From assembly GCF_001936575.1 (NCBI RefSeq), contig NZ_MSMP01000009.1, positions 1-64,000 of the forward strand: a DNA stretch of 64,000 nt, in the 5' to 3' direction. The number at the start of each line of letters is the position of its first letter. The stretch's first letter is position 1. The notes beneath the pieces are model-generated. The model was not told the DNA's origin, did no database searches, and saw nothing but the letters and a program-made list of their open reading frames with translations. Below are positions 8,345 through 14,694 of the stretch, piece after piece. The translations under genes were made by a program, and so were the position numbers. Source of the DNA: Tenacibaculum agarivorans. GTDB lineage: Bacteria > Bacteroidota > Bacteroidia > Flavobacteriales > Flavobacteriaceae.

Positions 8345-8926
8345 TTATTTTAATTCTAAATCAACAACTAAATCAAACTCGTCATAGATTGCTTTATCTT
8401 TTAAATTATCGAAAAAACTAGAAGAACCATATTTAATATCAAACTGCGTTCTATCTACTTTTAAAGAAGCTGTTGCTTTTTTCCCATAAATAGAAATATC
8501 AAATTTCACTTTTTTAGTAATTCCTTTAATCGTTAAATCTGCTGTAACTGCATAAGCATTTTTTCCAGAAGCTTTTACTTTTTTAAATACAATAGTAGAT
8601 GTAGTAAACTTTTCTACATTAAAGAAATCTCCAGACTTTAAGTGTCCATCTAATTTTCCTTTGTATTCTCCGGTTAAATCAGTGGTATTAATAGAAGTCA
8701 TATCTATGGTAACAGATCCTCCTGTTAATTTATCACCTGTAAAATCTAACGAACCTGACTTGATAGCAACTGTTCCTTTATGAGAACCTGTGACTTTGTA
8801 TGCTTTCCACTCTACTGAACTTGTTGTAGTATTAACTTCTTTTTTACCTTTATCTAGTGTGGTAAAAGATAATCCTATAAATGCTATTAGCACTACACTT
8901 GCTAAACTTTTAAACATTGATTTCAT
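8345..8926 (-). CDS. YceI-family periplasmic lipid-binding-type protein
   Basis: The 193-residue protein has a signal peptide (about residues 1-24) and a YceI domain, an eight-stranded lipocalin-like barrel known in other members to bind isoprenoid lipids. Family landmarks are SSVEWKAYKVTGSHKGTV, the stretch GHLKSGDFFNVEKF and the C-terminal DRTQFDIKYGSSSFFD. It should be periplasmic. The gene follows a Crp/Fnr regulator on the same strand with 95 bases between, and two AACTAGTT-type palindromes in that gap suggest the regulator or another factor controls it. A small inverted repeat (CTATGT at 8942, ACATAG at 8953) lies in its 5' leader. Pairing of yceI with a Crp-type gene also occurs elsewhere in Flavobacteriaceae (from memory). 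Confidence 0.9.
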   Translation of the reverse strand: MKSMFKSLASVVLIAFIGLSFTTLDKGKKEVNTTTSSVEWKAYKVTGSHKGTVAIKSGSLDFTGDKLTGGSVTIDMTSINTTDLTGEYKGKLDGHLKSGDFFNVEKFTTSTIVFKKVKASGKNAYAVTADLTIKGITKKVKFDISIYGKKATASLKVDRTQFDIKYGSSSFFDNLKDKAIYDEFDLVVDLELK

Positions 8927-8990
8927 AATTTATTTTCTTTACTATGTTAATTACATAGCAAATTTCTAAATACAAGGAGAAATGAAAAAT

Positions 8991-9027
8991 GAACTAGTTT
9001 ATCAAATGAAGTTAAACTAGTTTAACT
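8991..9027. promoter_or_regulatory. Paired palindromes upstream of yceI (candidate operators)
   Basis: AACTAGTT occurs at 8992-8999, and an 18-base perfect palindrome, AGTTAAACTAGTTTAACT, lies at 9010-9027, overlapping the stop codon of the Crp/Fnr gene. The two ACTAGT centres are about 23 bases apart, close to two helical turns. Their place 65-100 bases ahead of the yceI start fits operator sites. The regulator is not known. Confidence 0.45.
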
Positions 9028-9612
9028 TTTTGAGTTTTGTACTAATTGACTTTTAATTTTACTTAGAAATTCTTTTGTTATACCTAAGTAAGAAGCAATC
9101 ATATACTGAGGAATTCGTTGTTCTATTACTGGGTAATTTTTCTTAAAAATTAAGTATCTTTCTTTAGCTGTTTTACTAAAATTACGTACGATTCTTTCTT
9201 GTGAAGCCACCAAAGCTCGCTCTGTTATTGTCCTAAAAAAGCGTTCTAATTTAGGTACTTTAGCAAATAACTCTTCTCTTACGTTATAATTTAACTGAAT
9301 CAGCTCGGTATTTTCTATACACTGTACGTTATAATCAGCCGGATTTTGTGTTATGAAGCTTCCAATGTCTGAAGTCCACCAATCTTCTATAGAAAACATT
9401 ACAATGTGTTCTTGTCCATTTGCATCTACATGACATGTTTTTGTACAACCTTTAATTATAAAATTTACATGTTTACAAACATCTCCTTGTTGCACAACAT
9501 ATTGATCTTTTAAATATCTTCTGTAATGAATCAATTCCTTAACAATCTGTTCTTCTTCTTTAGTAAGCTCAACAATTTTGTTGATATATGTAATAAGTGG
9601 CGTTGCATCCAT
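9022..9612 (-). CDS. Crp/Fnr-family transcriptional regulator (copy 1)
   Basis: The 196-residue protein has an N-terminal cyclic-nucleotide-binding-like jelly roll (residues about 22-115, with QYVVQQGDVCKHVNFIIKGCTKT) and a C-terminal helix-turn-helix in the form usual for flavobacterial members (IPQYMIASYLGITKEFLSKIKSQL). The effector is unknown; no Fe-S cysteine cluster of the Fnr type is present at the N-terminus. It is immediately upstream of yceI on the same strand and probably regulates it. It is one of five Crp/Fnr genes in this window, each beside a different small effector gene. Confidence 0.9.
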   Translation of the reverse strand: MDATPLITYINKIVELTKEEEQIVKELIHYRRYLKDQYVVQQGDVCKHVNFIIKGCTKTCHVDANGQEHIVMFSIEDWWTSDIGSFITQNPADYNVQCIENTELIQLNYNVREELFAKVPKLERFFRTITERALVASQERIVRNFSKTAKERYLIFKKNYPVIEQRIPQYMIASYLGITKEFLSKIKSQLVQNSKS

Positions 9613-9720
9613 TAGGTAAGCAATATAAAAAAGATGATCTATTAATAATACTATATAAAAGTACTATATATTTTTAATCTAGCTTAACACTAATGAACTC
9701 TTAAATTCTACATAAAATAA

Positions 9721-9746
9721 AAACCACCTAAATATTTAGGTGGTTT
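9721..9746 (-). terminator. Terminator of the DJ-1/Hsp31-like gene
   Basis: A perfect 26-base palindrome with arms AAACCACCTAAAT and ATTTAGGTGGTTT is followed on the minus strand by a T-rich tract (TTTTTATTTT). It lies 24 bases after the stop codon at 9771. Confidence 0.85.
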
Positions 9747-9770
9747 AGTGTGTTTTATTTTGACTGTATA

Positions 9771-10457
9771 TTAATTTTTAGTCTCTAATTTATTCAATAA
9801 AAACTCGGCTACTAATTCTGAAGAAGCAGGATTTTGTCCTGTTATTAAATAACCATCTTCTACAGCATATGGATGCCAATCTTCTGATTTTGAATATTCA
9901 CCTCCATTTTCTTGCAGCATATTTTCTACTAAAAACGGTACTACTTCAGTAAGTTGTACAGCATTTTCTTCTGTATTACTAAATCCAGTTACTTTTTTCC
10001 CTTTTACCAAAGGTTCATTATTACTTTTTGCATGTTTTAATACAGCTGGAGCATGACAAACCGCAGCAACAGGTTTACTATTGTTGTAAAAATCTTCTAT
10101 TAAACGAATTGAGTCTTTATCTTCTGCCAAGTCCCATAATGGTCCATGACCTCCAGGATAAAAAATCGCATCATAATCAGATTCTTTTACACTCCCTAAT
10201 GTGTGTGTATTGGCTAACTTCTCCTGAAGTGTAGTATCTTTATTAAAACGTTCCGTTGCTGGAGTTTGAAAATCTGGTAGTTCACTATTAGGGTCGATTG
10301 GAGGTTGACCTCCTTTTGGAGAAGCTAATGTAATATCTATATTATTATCTGCTAAATAATAGTAGGGAGACGCAAATTCTTCAACCCAAAAACCTGTTTT
10401 CTTATCAGTATTTCCTAATGTATCATGGCTTGTAAGTACAAATAAAACTTTTTTCAT
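9771..10457 (-). CDS. DJ-1/PfpI superfamily protein, Hsp31/glyoxalase III-like
   Basis: The 228-residue cytoplasmic protein belongs to the class I glutamine amidotransferase-like group that includes Hsp31/HchA-type chaperone-glyoxalases. Visible motifs are GFWVEEFASPYY near residue 24 (acidic partner), FYPGGHGPLWDL near residue 99, and the nucleophile elbow AVCHAPAVL with Cys near residue 134 followed by His. Members remove methylglyoxal or repair glycated targets; which applies here is unknown. The gene is the last of an apparent minus-strand series sigZ, crp/fnr, DJ-1 (74 bases after the regulator stop) and is closed by a strong terminator, which suggests that the upstream Crp/Fnr protein controls it. 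Confidence 0.88.
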   Translation of the reverse strand: MKKVLFVLTSHDTLGNTDKKTGFWVEEFASPYYYLADNNIDITLASPKGGQPPIDPNSELPDFQTPATERFNKDTTLQEKLANTHTLGSVKESDYDAIFYPGGHGPLWDLAEDKDSIRLIEDFYNNSKPVAAVCHAPAVLKHAKSNNEPLVKGKKVTGFSNTEENAVQLTEVVPFLVENMLQENGGEYSKSEDWHPYAVEDGYLITGQNPASSELVAEFLLNKLETKN

Positions 10458-10531
10458 TATTGAGTGTTTTTAATTTATACCACAAAAGTAAATGTAGGAT
10501 TTTAGATAAAAATTGATCTATGGTAAATAAC

Positions 10532-11125
10532 TTAACTTTTAGCTATTTCTTTACGGATGCGACTTAAGCTTTCAGTTGTAATGCCTAAATAAGAAGCGAT
10601 ATGATAATTTTTCAAATGTTTTTCTATATTTGGATAGGTGTGTAAGAAATCTAAATACCTTTCTTTAGCAGATTTTGTAAGAATGGACAAAATTCTTTTT
10701 TCTTGACGCACAAAAGCTTTTTCTAATTTTTTTCTGAAAAAGCTTTCTACTTCTGGTATAGTGTTGTAAATCTGTTCTAAATCTTCTGCTGAAATCTTTA
10801 ATAGATTAGCTTCTTTAATACAAGCTACATTCAACACCGATTTTTGAGGAGTCCATAATGCAATATAATCACTGATCCACCAATCTTGTATAGCAAACTG
10901 AATAGTAGATTCTTTGCCAGACTCTTCTAATTGATATGTTCGTAAACAACCATCGACTACATAGAATTGTGAAGTTACTTCTTCCCCTTGTTGAATTAGT
11001 AATTCTCCTTTTTTCACATGAATAAGTACAAATTTTTTAGTTATAAACTCAAGATCGTTTGAATTAAGAGTAATACTCTTAAAGATATGAGCTACTTTTT
11101 CTTTAACTATTAAACTACTAACCAC
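10532..11125 (-). CDS. Crp/Fnr-family transcriptional regulator (copy 2)
   Basis: This 197-residue regulator has the N-terminal effector-binding jelly roll (about residues 25-115; ELLIQQGEEVTSQFYVVDGC) and a C-terminal helix-turn-helix (NYHIASYLGITTESLSRIRKEI). Its start overlaps the 3' end of the sigZ-type gene by 8 bases, so the two are surely co-transcribed and translationally coupled. The neighbouring DJ-1/Hsp31-like gene downstream is the likely target. No cysteine cluster typical of Fnr is seen. The coupling to an ECF sigma factor is the unusual point. Confidence 0.9.
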   Translation of the reverse strand: MVSSLIVKEKVAHIFKSITLNSNDLEFITKKFVLIHVKKGELLIQQGEEVTSQFYVVDGCLRTYQLEESGKESTIQFAIQDWWISDYIALWTPQKSVLNVACIKEANLLKISAEDLEQIYNTIPEVESFFRKKLEKAFVRQEKRILSILTKSAKERYLDFLHTYPNIEKHLKNYHIASYLGITTESLSRIRKEIAKS

Positions 11126-11657
11126 AGATTTTACAATTTTCTTTTTCTTGAAGCTCTCCTACCAATTTTCCATGTTCATTTAATGTATAACCACAGCAAT
11201 CCATAAATCCCTGTGCAATCATTTTACGAGCTCTTTGTATTTGTGATTTCACTGTTGGTAAAGATAGTTTTAATTGATCTGCAATATCTCTTTGTTTTAC
11301 TCCTTTAATATCATACAAAAATAGAGGACTTCTGTATTTTTTAGGTAAGTTCTTTATAATACCAGCAAGGCAATCTTTTTCAGTATGTTTCTGATCTTCA
11401 AATTCATCTTCCAATTCAATATTATCTAATATTACTATTTTACCATTCGATTTAAAATAATCGTAGATTATATTTCTGGTAATTGAAAAAATCCATGGCC
11501 TTATTTTGGATGAGTTTTGTAAAGTACTTAATTTACTATGGATTATGATAAAAACATCTTGAAGTATATCTTCAGCACTTACTTCGTCTTTTGTTTTACT
11601 AATAATAAAACGTCTTAAATCATTACTGTAAGTAGTCCAAATATCTTGTGTACTCAT
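11118..11657 (-). CDS. sigZ: ECF-type RNA polymerase sigma factor, SigZ-like
   Basis: The 179-residue protein carries sigma region 2 (DLRRFIISKTKD..AEDILQDVFIIIHSKL, residues about 12-70, and WIFSITRNIIYDYF) and region 4 (KYRSPLFLYDIKGVKQRDIADQLKLSLPTVKSQIQRARK). It ends in a cysteine tail, MDCCGYTLNEHGK...CKICG, as in SigZ-type factors, which may bind metal or sense thiols. I start it at the ATG at 11657 (MSTQDIW); the alternative ATG at 11681 lies inside an inverted repeat and adds eight hydrophobic residues not expected in the family. No anti-sigma gene is adjacent. It overlaps the downstream Crp/Fnr gene by 8 bases and lies just after a metallothionein-like peptide gene. Confidence 0.85.
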   Translation of the reverse strand: MSTQDIWTTYSNDLRRFIISKTKDEVSAEDILQDVFIIIHSKLSTLQNSSKIRPWIFSITRNIIYDYFKSNGKIVILDNIELEDEFEDQKHTEKDCLAGIIKNLPKKYRSPLFLYDIKGVKQRDIADQLKLSLPTVKSQIQRARKMIAQGFMDCCGYTLNEHGKLVGELQEKENCKICG

Positions 11658-11678
11658 AACAACAAAATTAGTAAAAAA

Positions 11679-11795
11679 CATATCACTTCGAGTGTTTAAA
11701 CTATAAGAGAAATCTATAAAATCATTAGACCATAGTAGTTTTAGCGATATTAATACATCTTTCTAAATAATTTAGGATCCACTCGAAGTGATATG
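11679..11795. repeat. 117-base element with 16-base perfect inverted ends
   Basis: CATATCACTTCGAGTG at 11679-11694 is the exact reverse complement of CACTCGAAGTGATATG at 11780-11795, with 85 bases between. Each arm also contains a small self-pairing CACT-TCG-AGTG. On the minus strand the second arm is followed by six Ts, so the element can act as a long-loop terminator between the cysteine-rich peptide gene and sigZ, or as a leader structure of sigZ. It could equally be a small MITE or a REP pair. Confidence 0.6.
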
Positions 11796-11803
11796 ATAAT
11801 TAT

Positions 11804-11908
11804 TTAACAAGTACAGCTTGAACACATACAGTTTTCACAAGTACAATTTGAACAATCTCCTGTTTTACATCCTTCACATACACATGTGCATTGTGCTTTA
11901 TATTTCAT
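11804..11908 (-). CDS. Metallothionein-like cysteine-rich peptide (34 aa)
   Basis: A 35-codon ORF from ATG at 11908 to TAA at 11804 encodes a peptide with 11 cysteines in 34 residues (positions 7, 9, 11, 14, 19, 22, 24, 27, 29, 32, 34). They are arranged as CxC and CxxC repeats (core CTCENCMCSSCTC at the C-terminus). The composition is that of a metallothionein or another thiol-metal cluster peptide that would bind Cu, Zn or Cd in the cytoplasm; no signal peptide is present. A paralogue with a premature stop lies at 12555-12662, which supports this being a real gene family. It lies 68 bases downstream of a small barrel protein gene and upstream of sigZ, whose product also has a cysteine tail. 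Metal binding is inference from composition. Confidence 0.72.
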   Translation of the reverse strand: MKYKAQCTCVCEGCKTGDCSNCTCENCMCSSCTC

Positions 11909-11976
11909 ATCTATTGATTTTTAAAATTCATATAGTAGACTTGTGAAACACAAAAAAGATGCAAAAAAATTAAAAT

Positions 11977-12474
11977 TTATTTTTTAATCTGAGTTAAATT
12001 AGGCGATAGAATATCTTCAAAATACTTTTCCCATTTCCCATTCTCTAAACGTTTTTCTCCAAACTCATGGAATTCTCCTTTAGCTGTTTTAGTAAAAGTA
12101 AGTCTTGTAGTTTCATTAAAATACACCAGAAACTTCCCTTCATTATATTTTCCTTCATAGCCTTTTTTATTTCCGTCTTTAGTAAAAGGATAATAATAAT
12201 ATTTACCACTCTTTTCACTATATACTATTATCGTGTGTAATTTAATCCATGGGGATTTTACATTCAACACTAACATTTCTCCATCCATAAGAAAATCTAC
12301 CTTCTCCTCTACTGTTACTTTTTTTTCTCCTTTATCAGAGAATGATGTTGAAGTGCCTTTCCAATTTCCTGTTAAAAACGCTAGTTTTTGTAAAGCCTCT
12401 TTTGCTGTTTGTTGTCCTGAAACAACATTAATGTTGGCTATTGATAGTAATACGAATAAAAATATTGATCTCAT
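11977..12474 (-). CDS. Secreted small beta-barrel protein (DUF1579/lipocalin-like)
   Basis: The 165-residue product has a signal peptide (residues 1-20, VVSGQ) and a mature domain starting LAFLTGNWKGTS, the usual opening of DUF1579-like or heme-binding-like beta-barrel proteins. Alternating strands follow (EEKVDFLMDGEMLVLNV, KYYYYPFTKDGNKKGYEGKY). No catalytic residues are evident; a ligand-binding role in the periplasm is likely for the fold but unknown here. It is flanked on both sides by cysteine-rich mini-genes on the same strand, with a hairpin terminator just before its start, so it may be transcribed together with the metallothionein-like peptide. Confidence 0.72.
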   Translation of the reverse strand: MRSIFLFVLLSIANINVVSGQQTAKEALQKLAFLTGNWKGTSTSFSDKGEKKVTVEEKVDFLMDGEMLVLNVKSPWIKLHTIIVYSEKSGKYYYYPFTKDGNKKGYEGKYNEGKFLVYFNETTRLTFTKTAKGEFHEFGEKRLENGKWEKYFEDILSPNLTQIKK

Positions 12475-12486
12475 ATTATAAAAAAC

Positions 12487-12536
12487 GGGTTATAATTAAA
12501 TTCCTTACATAGAAATAATAATTATAACCCTTTTTT
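12487..12536. terminator. Inverted repeat with T runs on both sides
   Basis: GGGTTATAATTA (12487-12498) pairs with TAATTATAACCC (12519-12530) across a 20-base loop. Six Ts follow on the plus strand, and GTTTTTT follows on the minus strand. On the minus strand it lies between the broken cysteine-rich mini-gene and the beta-barrel gene and would end transcription of the former. Confidence 0.65.
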
Positions 12537-12554
12537 AACTATTTAATTTAAATG

Positions 12555-12662
12555 TTAACAATGATAATTTTCGCTAATACAGTTGGGGCAAATATGTTTT
12601 GAACAATTTTCAAATTCACATGTTTTACAACTGCATGTACAGTTACTTTTATCTTATATCAT
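12555..12662 (-). pseudogene. Broken metallothionein-like mini-gene (nonsense at codon 3)
   Basis: Reading on the minus strand from ATG at 12662, the frame is ATG ATA TAA and then 32 open codons to a TAA at 12555. The open part encodes a cysteine-rich peptide (NCTCSCKTCEFENCSKHIC and on, eight cysteines). Length and CxCxCxxC start match the intact 34-residue peptide at 11804-11908, so this is a paralogue. A single change TAT to TAA at codon 3 would explain the stop. No alternative in-frame start is visible. It may be a pseudogene, a sequencing error, or translated from an unrecognised start. Confidence 0.6.
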
Positions 12663-12705
12663 TCACCTATAAAGATACTAAATATATTCCATTTTTTTAG
12701 TCTTA

Positions 12706-14319
12706 TCAGTTTACTTTTTCTCCATTAAGATAAGTTTCTAACACCTTAGTTTTAGGAACTTTATTAATATCAATTGACATAATATCTTGATCTAACATAA
12801 TAAAATCAGCAAACTTTCCAGCTTCAATACTTCCTTTTTCATTTTCTTCAAAATTTGCATATGCATTCCAAATCGTCATTCCTTTTAACGTTTCTTCTCT
12901 TGTTAATGCATTTTCCATTTGATAACCGTTTTTCGGATAATCATTTAGATCTTTTCTAGCTACCGCAGCATAAAAAGTTAAAAAAGGATTTACTTTTTCA
13001 ACCGGGTAATCTGTACCTAACGCCACTTTTCCATATACATTTAATAACTGTTTAAATGCATAACCTCCTTTAATACGTTCTGCTCCTACTCTATCTTCTG
13101 CCCAATACATATCTGAAGTTGCGTGAGTAGGTTGTATAGAAGGAATCACATTTTTAAACATATCAAAATCAGGTTGATCTACTATTTGCGCATGTTCTAT
13201 TCTCCAACGTCTATCTGTTTTTCCTTTCAATACTTCTTGATAGGTTTTTAGCATTAAATAGTTTGCAGAATCTCCAATAGCATGTGTATTCATTTGATAT
13301 TCTGAATCTGCTATTTGTCTGGCTATTTCCTTATATCGATCAGGAGAAAAAATTAAAGCTCCAAAATGATTTTCTCTATCACTATATGGCTTTTTCATTG
13401 CTGCACCTCTAGATCCTAAAGCCCCATCACCATATACTTTAAAAGAACGAACATTCAATCGGTCTGTCTTTATAATTCCTTTCTTAATATAATAATCTAA
13501 ATTCTGCTGTGTGGCAGATACCATTGCATATATTCTCATCTTCAGGGCTTCAGTTTGTTGTAAGCTATCAATCAACTCAATAGTTTCTTGTCCTAAACCA
13601 GCATCAACTACAGTCGTTAACCCATAAGAAAAGTTGATTTTCTCTGCATCTAATAAAGCTTGAATTTGTTCTTTTTTTGTAGCCGAAGGAACTTTAACAA
13701 AGTCCATAGCGTTGTCTATTAGTACCCCTGTGAGCTTTCCTTTCTCTTTTATAAATTCTCCTCCTTCTACTTTCAAATCTGCTGTAATTCCAGAAACATC
13801 CAATGCTTTTTGATTGACTAACATAGCATGTCCATCTACTCTAGTTATGGCTACAGGAGTATTAGGAAAAAGGTTATCTAATTTTTCTTTTGTTGGAAAT
13901 TTTTTCACTTCCCAGTCATTCTGATCCCAACCTCTACCTGTAATAAAAGGAAGCTTTTTTTCTTTTTGGAAATCAACAAGTTTTTGTAATACTTCATCGT
14001 AACTTTTTGTTCCTGTTACATCTACTTTTTGTAATTGTAATCCAAAACGATAAAAATGACAATGTCCATCTATAAAACCTGGATATACAGCTTTTCCTTC
14101 TGCATCTATACTATGAGTTGACGCATATTTCTTATTAATTTCAGTAGTCGATCCTACTGATACAAATTTTCCATCTTTAACTGCAAAACTTTCCATTGTA
14201 TCAAAATTGGAATTTACAGTATATACTTTTGCATTTTTTATTATGAGGTCTACCGTTTCCTTTTGTTGACATGAAAAGGCTAGCAGACTGAATAGTGATA
14301 TTATTATTAGTTTTTTCAT
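12706..14319 (-). CDS. Amidohydrolase (YtcJ-like, amidohydrolase_3), lipoprotein
   Basis: The 537-residue protein has a lipobox (LLAFSC, Cys17) and a metal-dependent amidohydrolase domain of the YtcJ/amidohydrolase_3 type. An N-terminal beta sandwich (residues about 23-75) is followed by the metal site GFIDGHCHF, by HAIGDSAN in the barrel, and by the closing ADFIMLDQD. Such enzymes hydrolyse C-N bonds in cyclic or acylated amides; the substrate is unknown. It is the third gene of a minus-strand operon with a carboxypeptidase Q-like peptidase and a DoxX protein (1 base and 5 bases between stops and starts), so a role in extracytoplasmic peptide or amide breakdown is plausible. Confidence 0.87.
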   Translation of the reverse strand: MKKLIIISLFSLLAFSCQQKETVDLIIKNAKVYTVNSNFDTMESFAVKDGKFVSVGSTTEINKKYASTHSIDAEGKAVYPGFIDGHCHFYRFGLQLQKVDVTGTKSYDEVLQKLVDFQKEKKLPFITGRGWDQNDWEVKKFPTKEKLDNLFPNTPVAITRVDGHAMLVNQKALDVSGITADLKVEGGEFIKEKGKLTGVLIDNAMDFVKVPSATKKEQIQALLDAEKINFSYGLTTVVDAGLGQETIELIDSLQQTEALKMRIYAMVSATQQNLDYYIKKGIIKTDRLNVRSFKVYGDGALGSRGAAMKKPYSDRENHFGALIFSPDRYKEIARQIADSEYQMNTHAIGDSANYLMLKTYQEVLKGKTDRRWRIEHAQIVDQPDFDMFKNVIPSIQPTHATSDMYWAEDRVGAERIKGGYAFKQLLNVYGKVALGTDYPVEKVNPFLTFYAAVARKDLNDYPKNGYQMENALTREETLKGMTIWNAYANFEENEKGSIEAGKFADFIMLDQDIMSIDINKVPKTKVLETYLNGEKVN

Positions 14320-14320
14320 T

Positions 14321-14689
14321 TTATATAATTTCTTTAGAATAAATGAACCAAGCCCAAGCTATAAGTCCAAATTGAATTAGTAATCGGATGTAGGCATTTT
14401 TCTTACTTCCCATAGCTGGTTTTTCCCTTGTAATATCCCAAACATGTAAAGGGAGGAAAATAAGCATCAAAATAAAAATTCCAAAAGCAGCTTGTTTTTC
14501 ATATGCAGTAATGAATAACCCTATTCCTAAAACTAGCTCAACAATACCAGAAATGTAGGTTACCATTTTTTTTGGGAAAAAATCTGGAATTATAGGATAA
14601 TAAAATTTAGGTTTCTTAAAATGGTGGATTCCTATTAAAATAAATAAACTCGCCATTAGAAACTTTAGTGCTAAATACAGATATTCCAT
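14321..14689 (-). CDS. DoxX-family small membrane protein
   Basis: The 122-residue protein has four hydrophobic helices (about residues 6-24, 44-64, 68-88 and 100-118) and the DoxX/MauE-type opening LKFLMASLFILIGIHHFKKPKFYYPIIPDFFP. Members are inner-membrane proteins of uncertain function, some linked with redox or quinone metabolism. It lies between a peptidase and an amidohydrolase on the same strand with almost no spacing, so it belongs to that operon. Confidence 0.83.
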   Translation of the reverse strand: MEYLYLALKFLMASLFILIGIHHFKKPKFYYPIIPDFFPKKMVTYISGIVELVLGIGLFITAYEKQAAFGIFILMLIFLPLHVWDITREKPAMGSKKNAYIRLLIQFGLIAWAWFIYSKEII

Positions 14690-14694
14690 AAGTT

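Noticed and set aside
11658..11681. ATG at 11681 as sigZ start
   Set aside because: It lies in the arm of the inverted repeat and adds hydrophobic residues foreign to the family; ATG 11657 fits better.
12233..12481. Plus-strand ORF opposite the small beta-barrel gene
   Set aside because: The minus-strand reading has a signal peptide and a family-like domain; the plus reading has neither.
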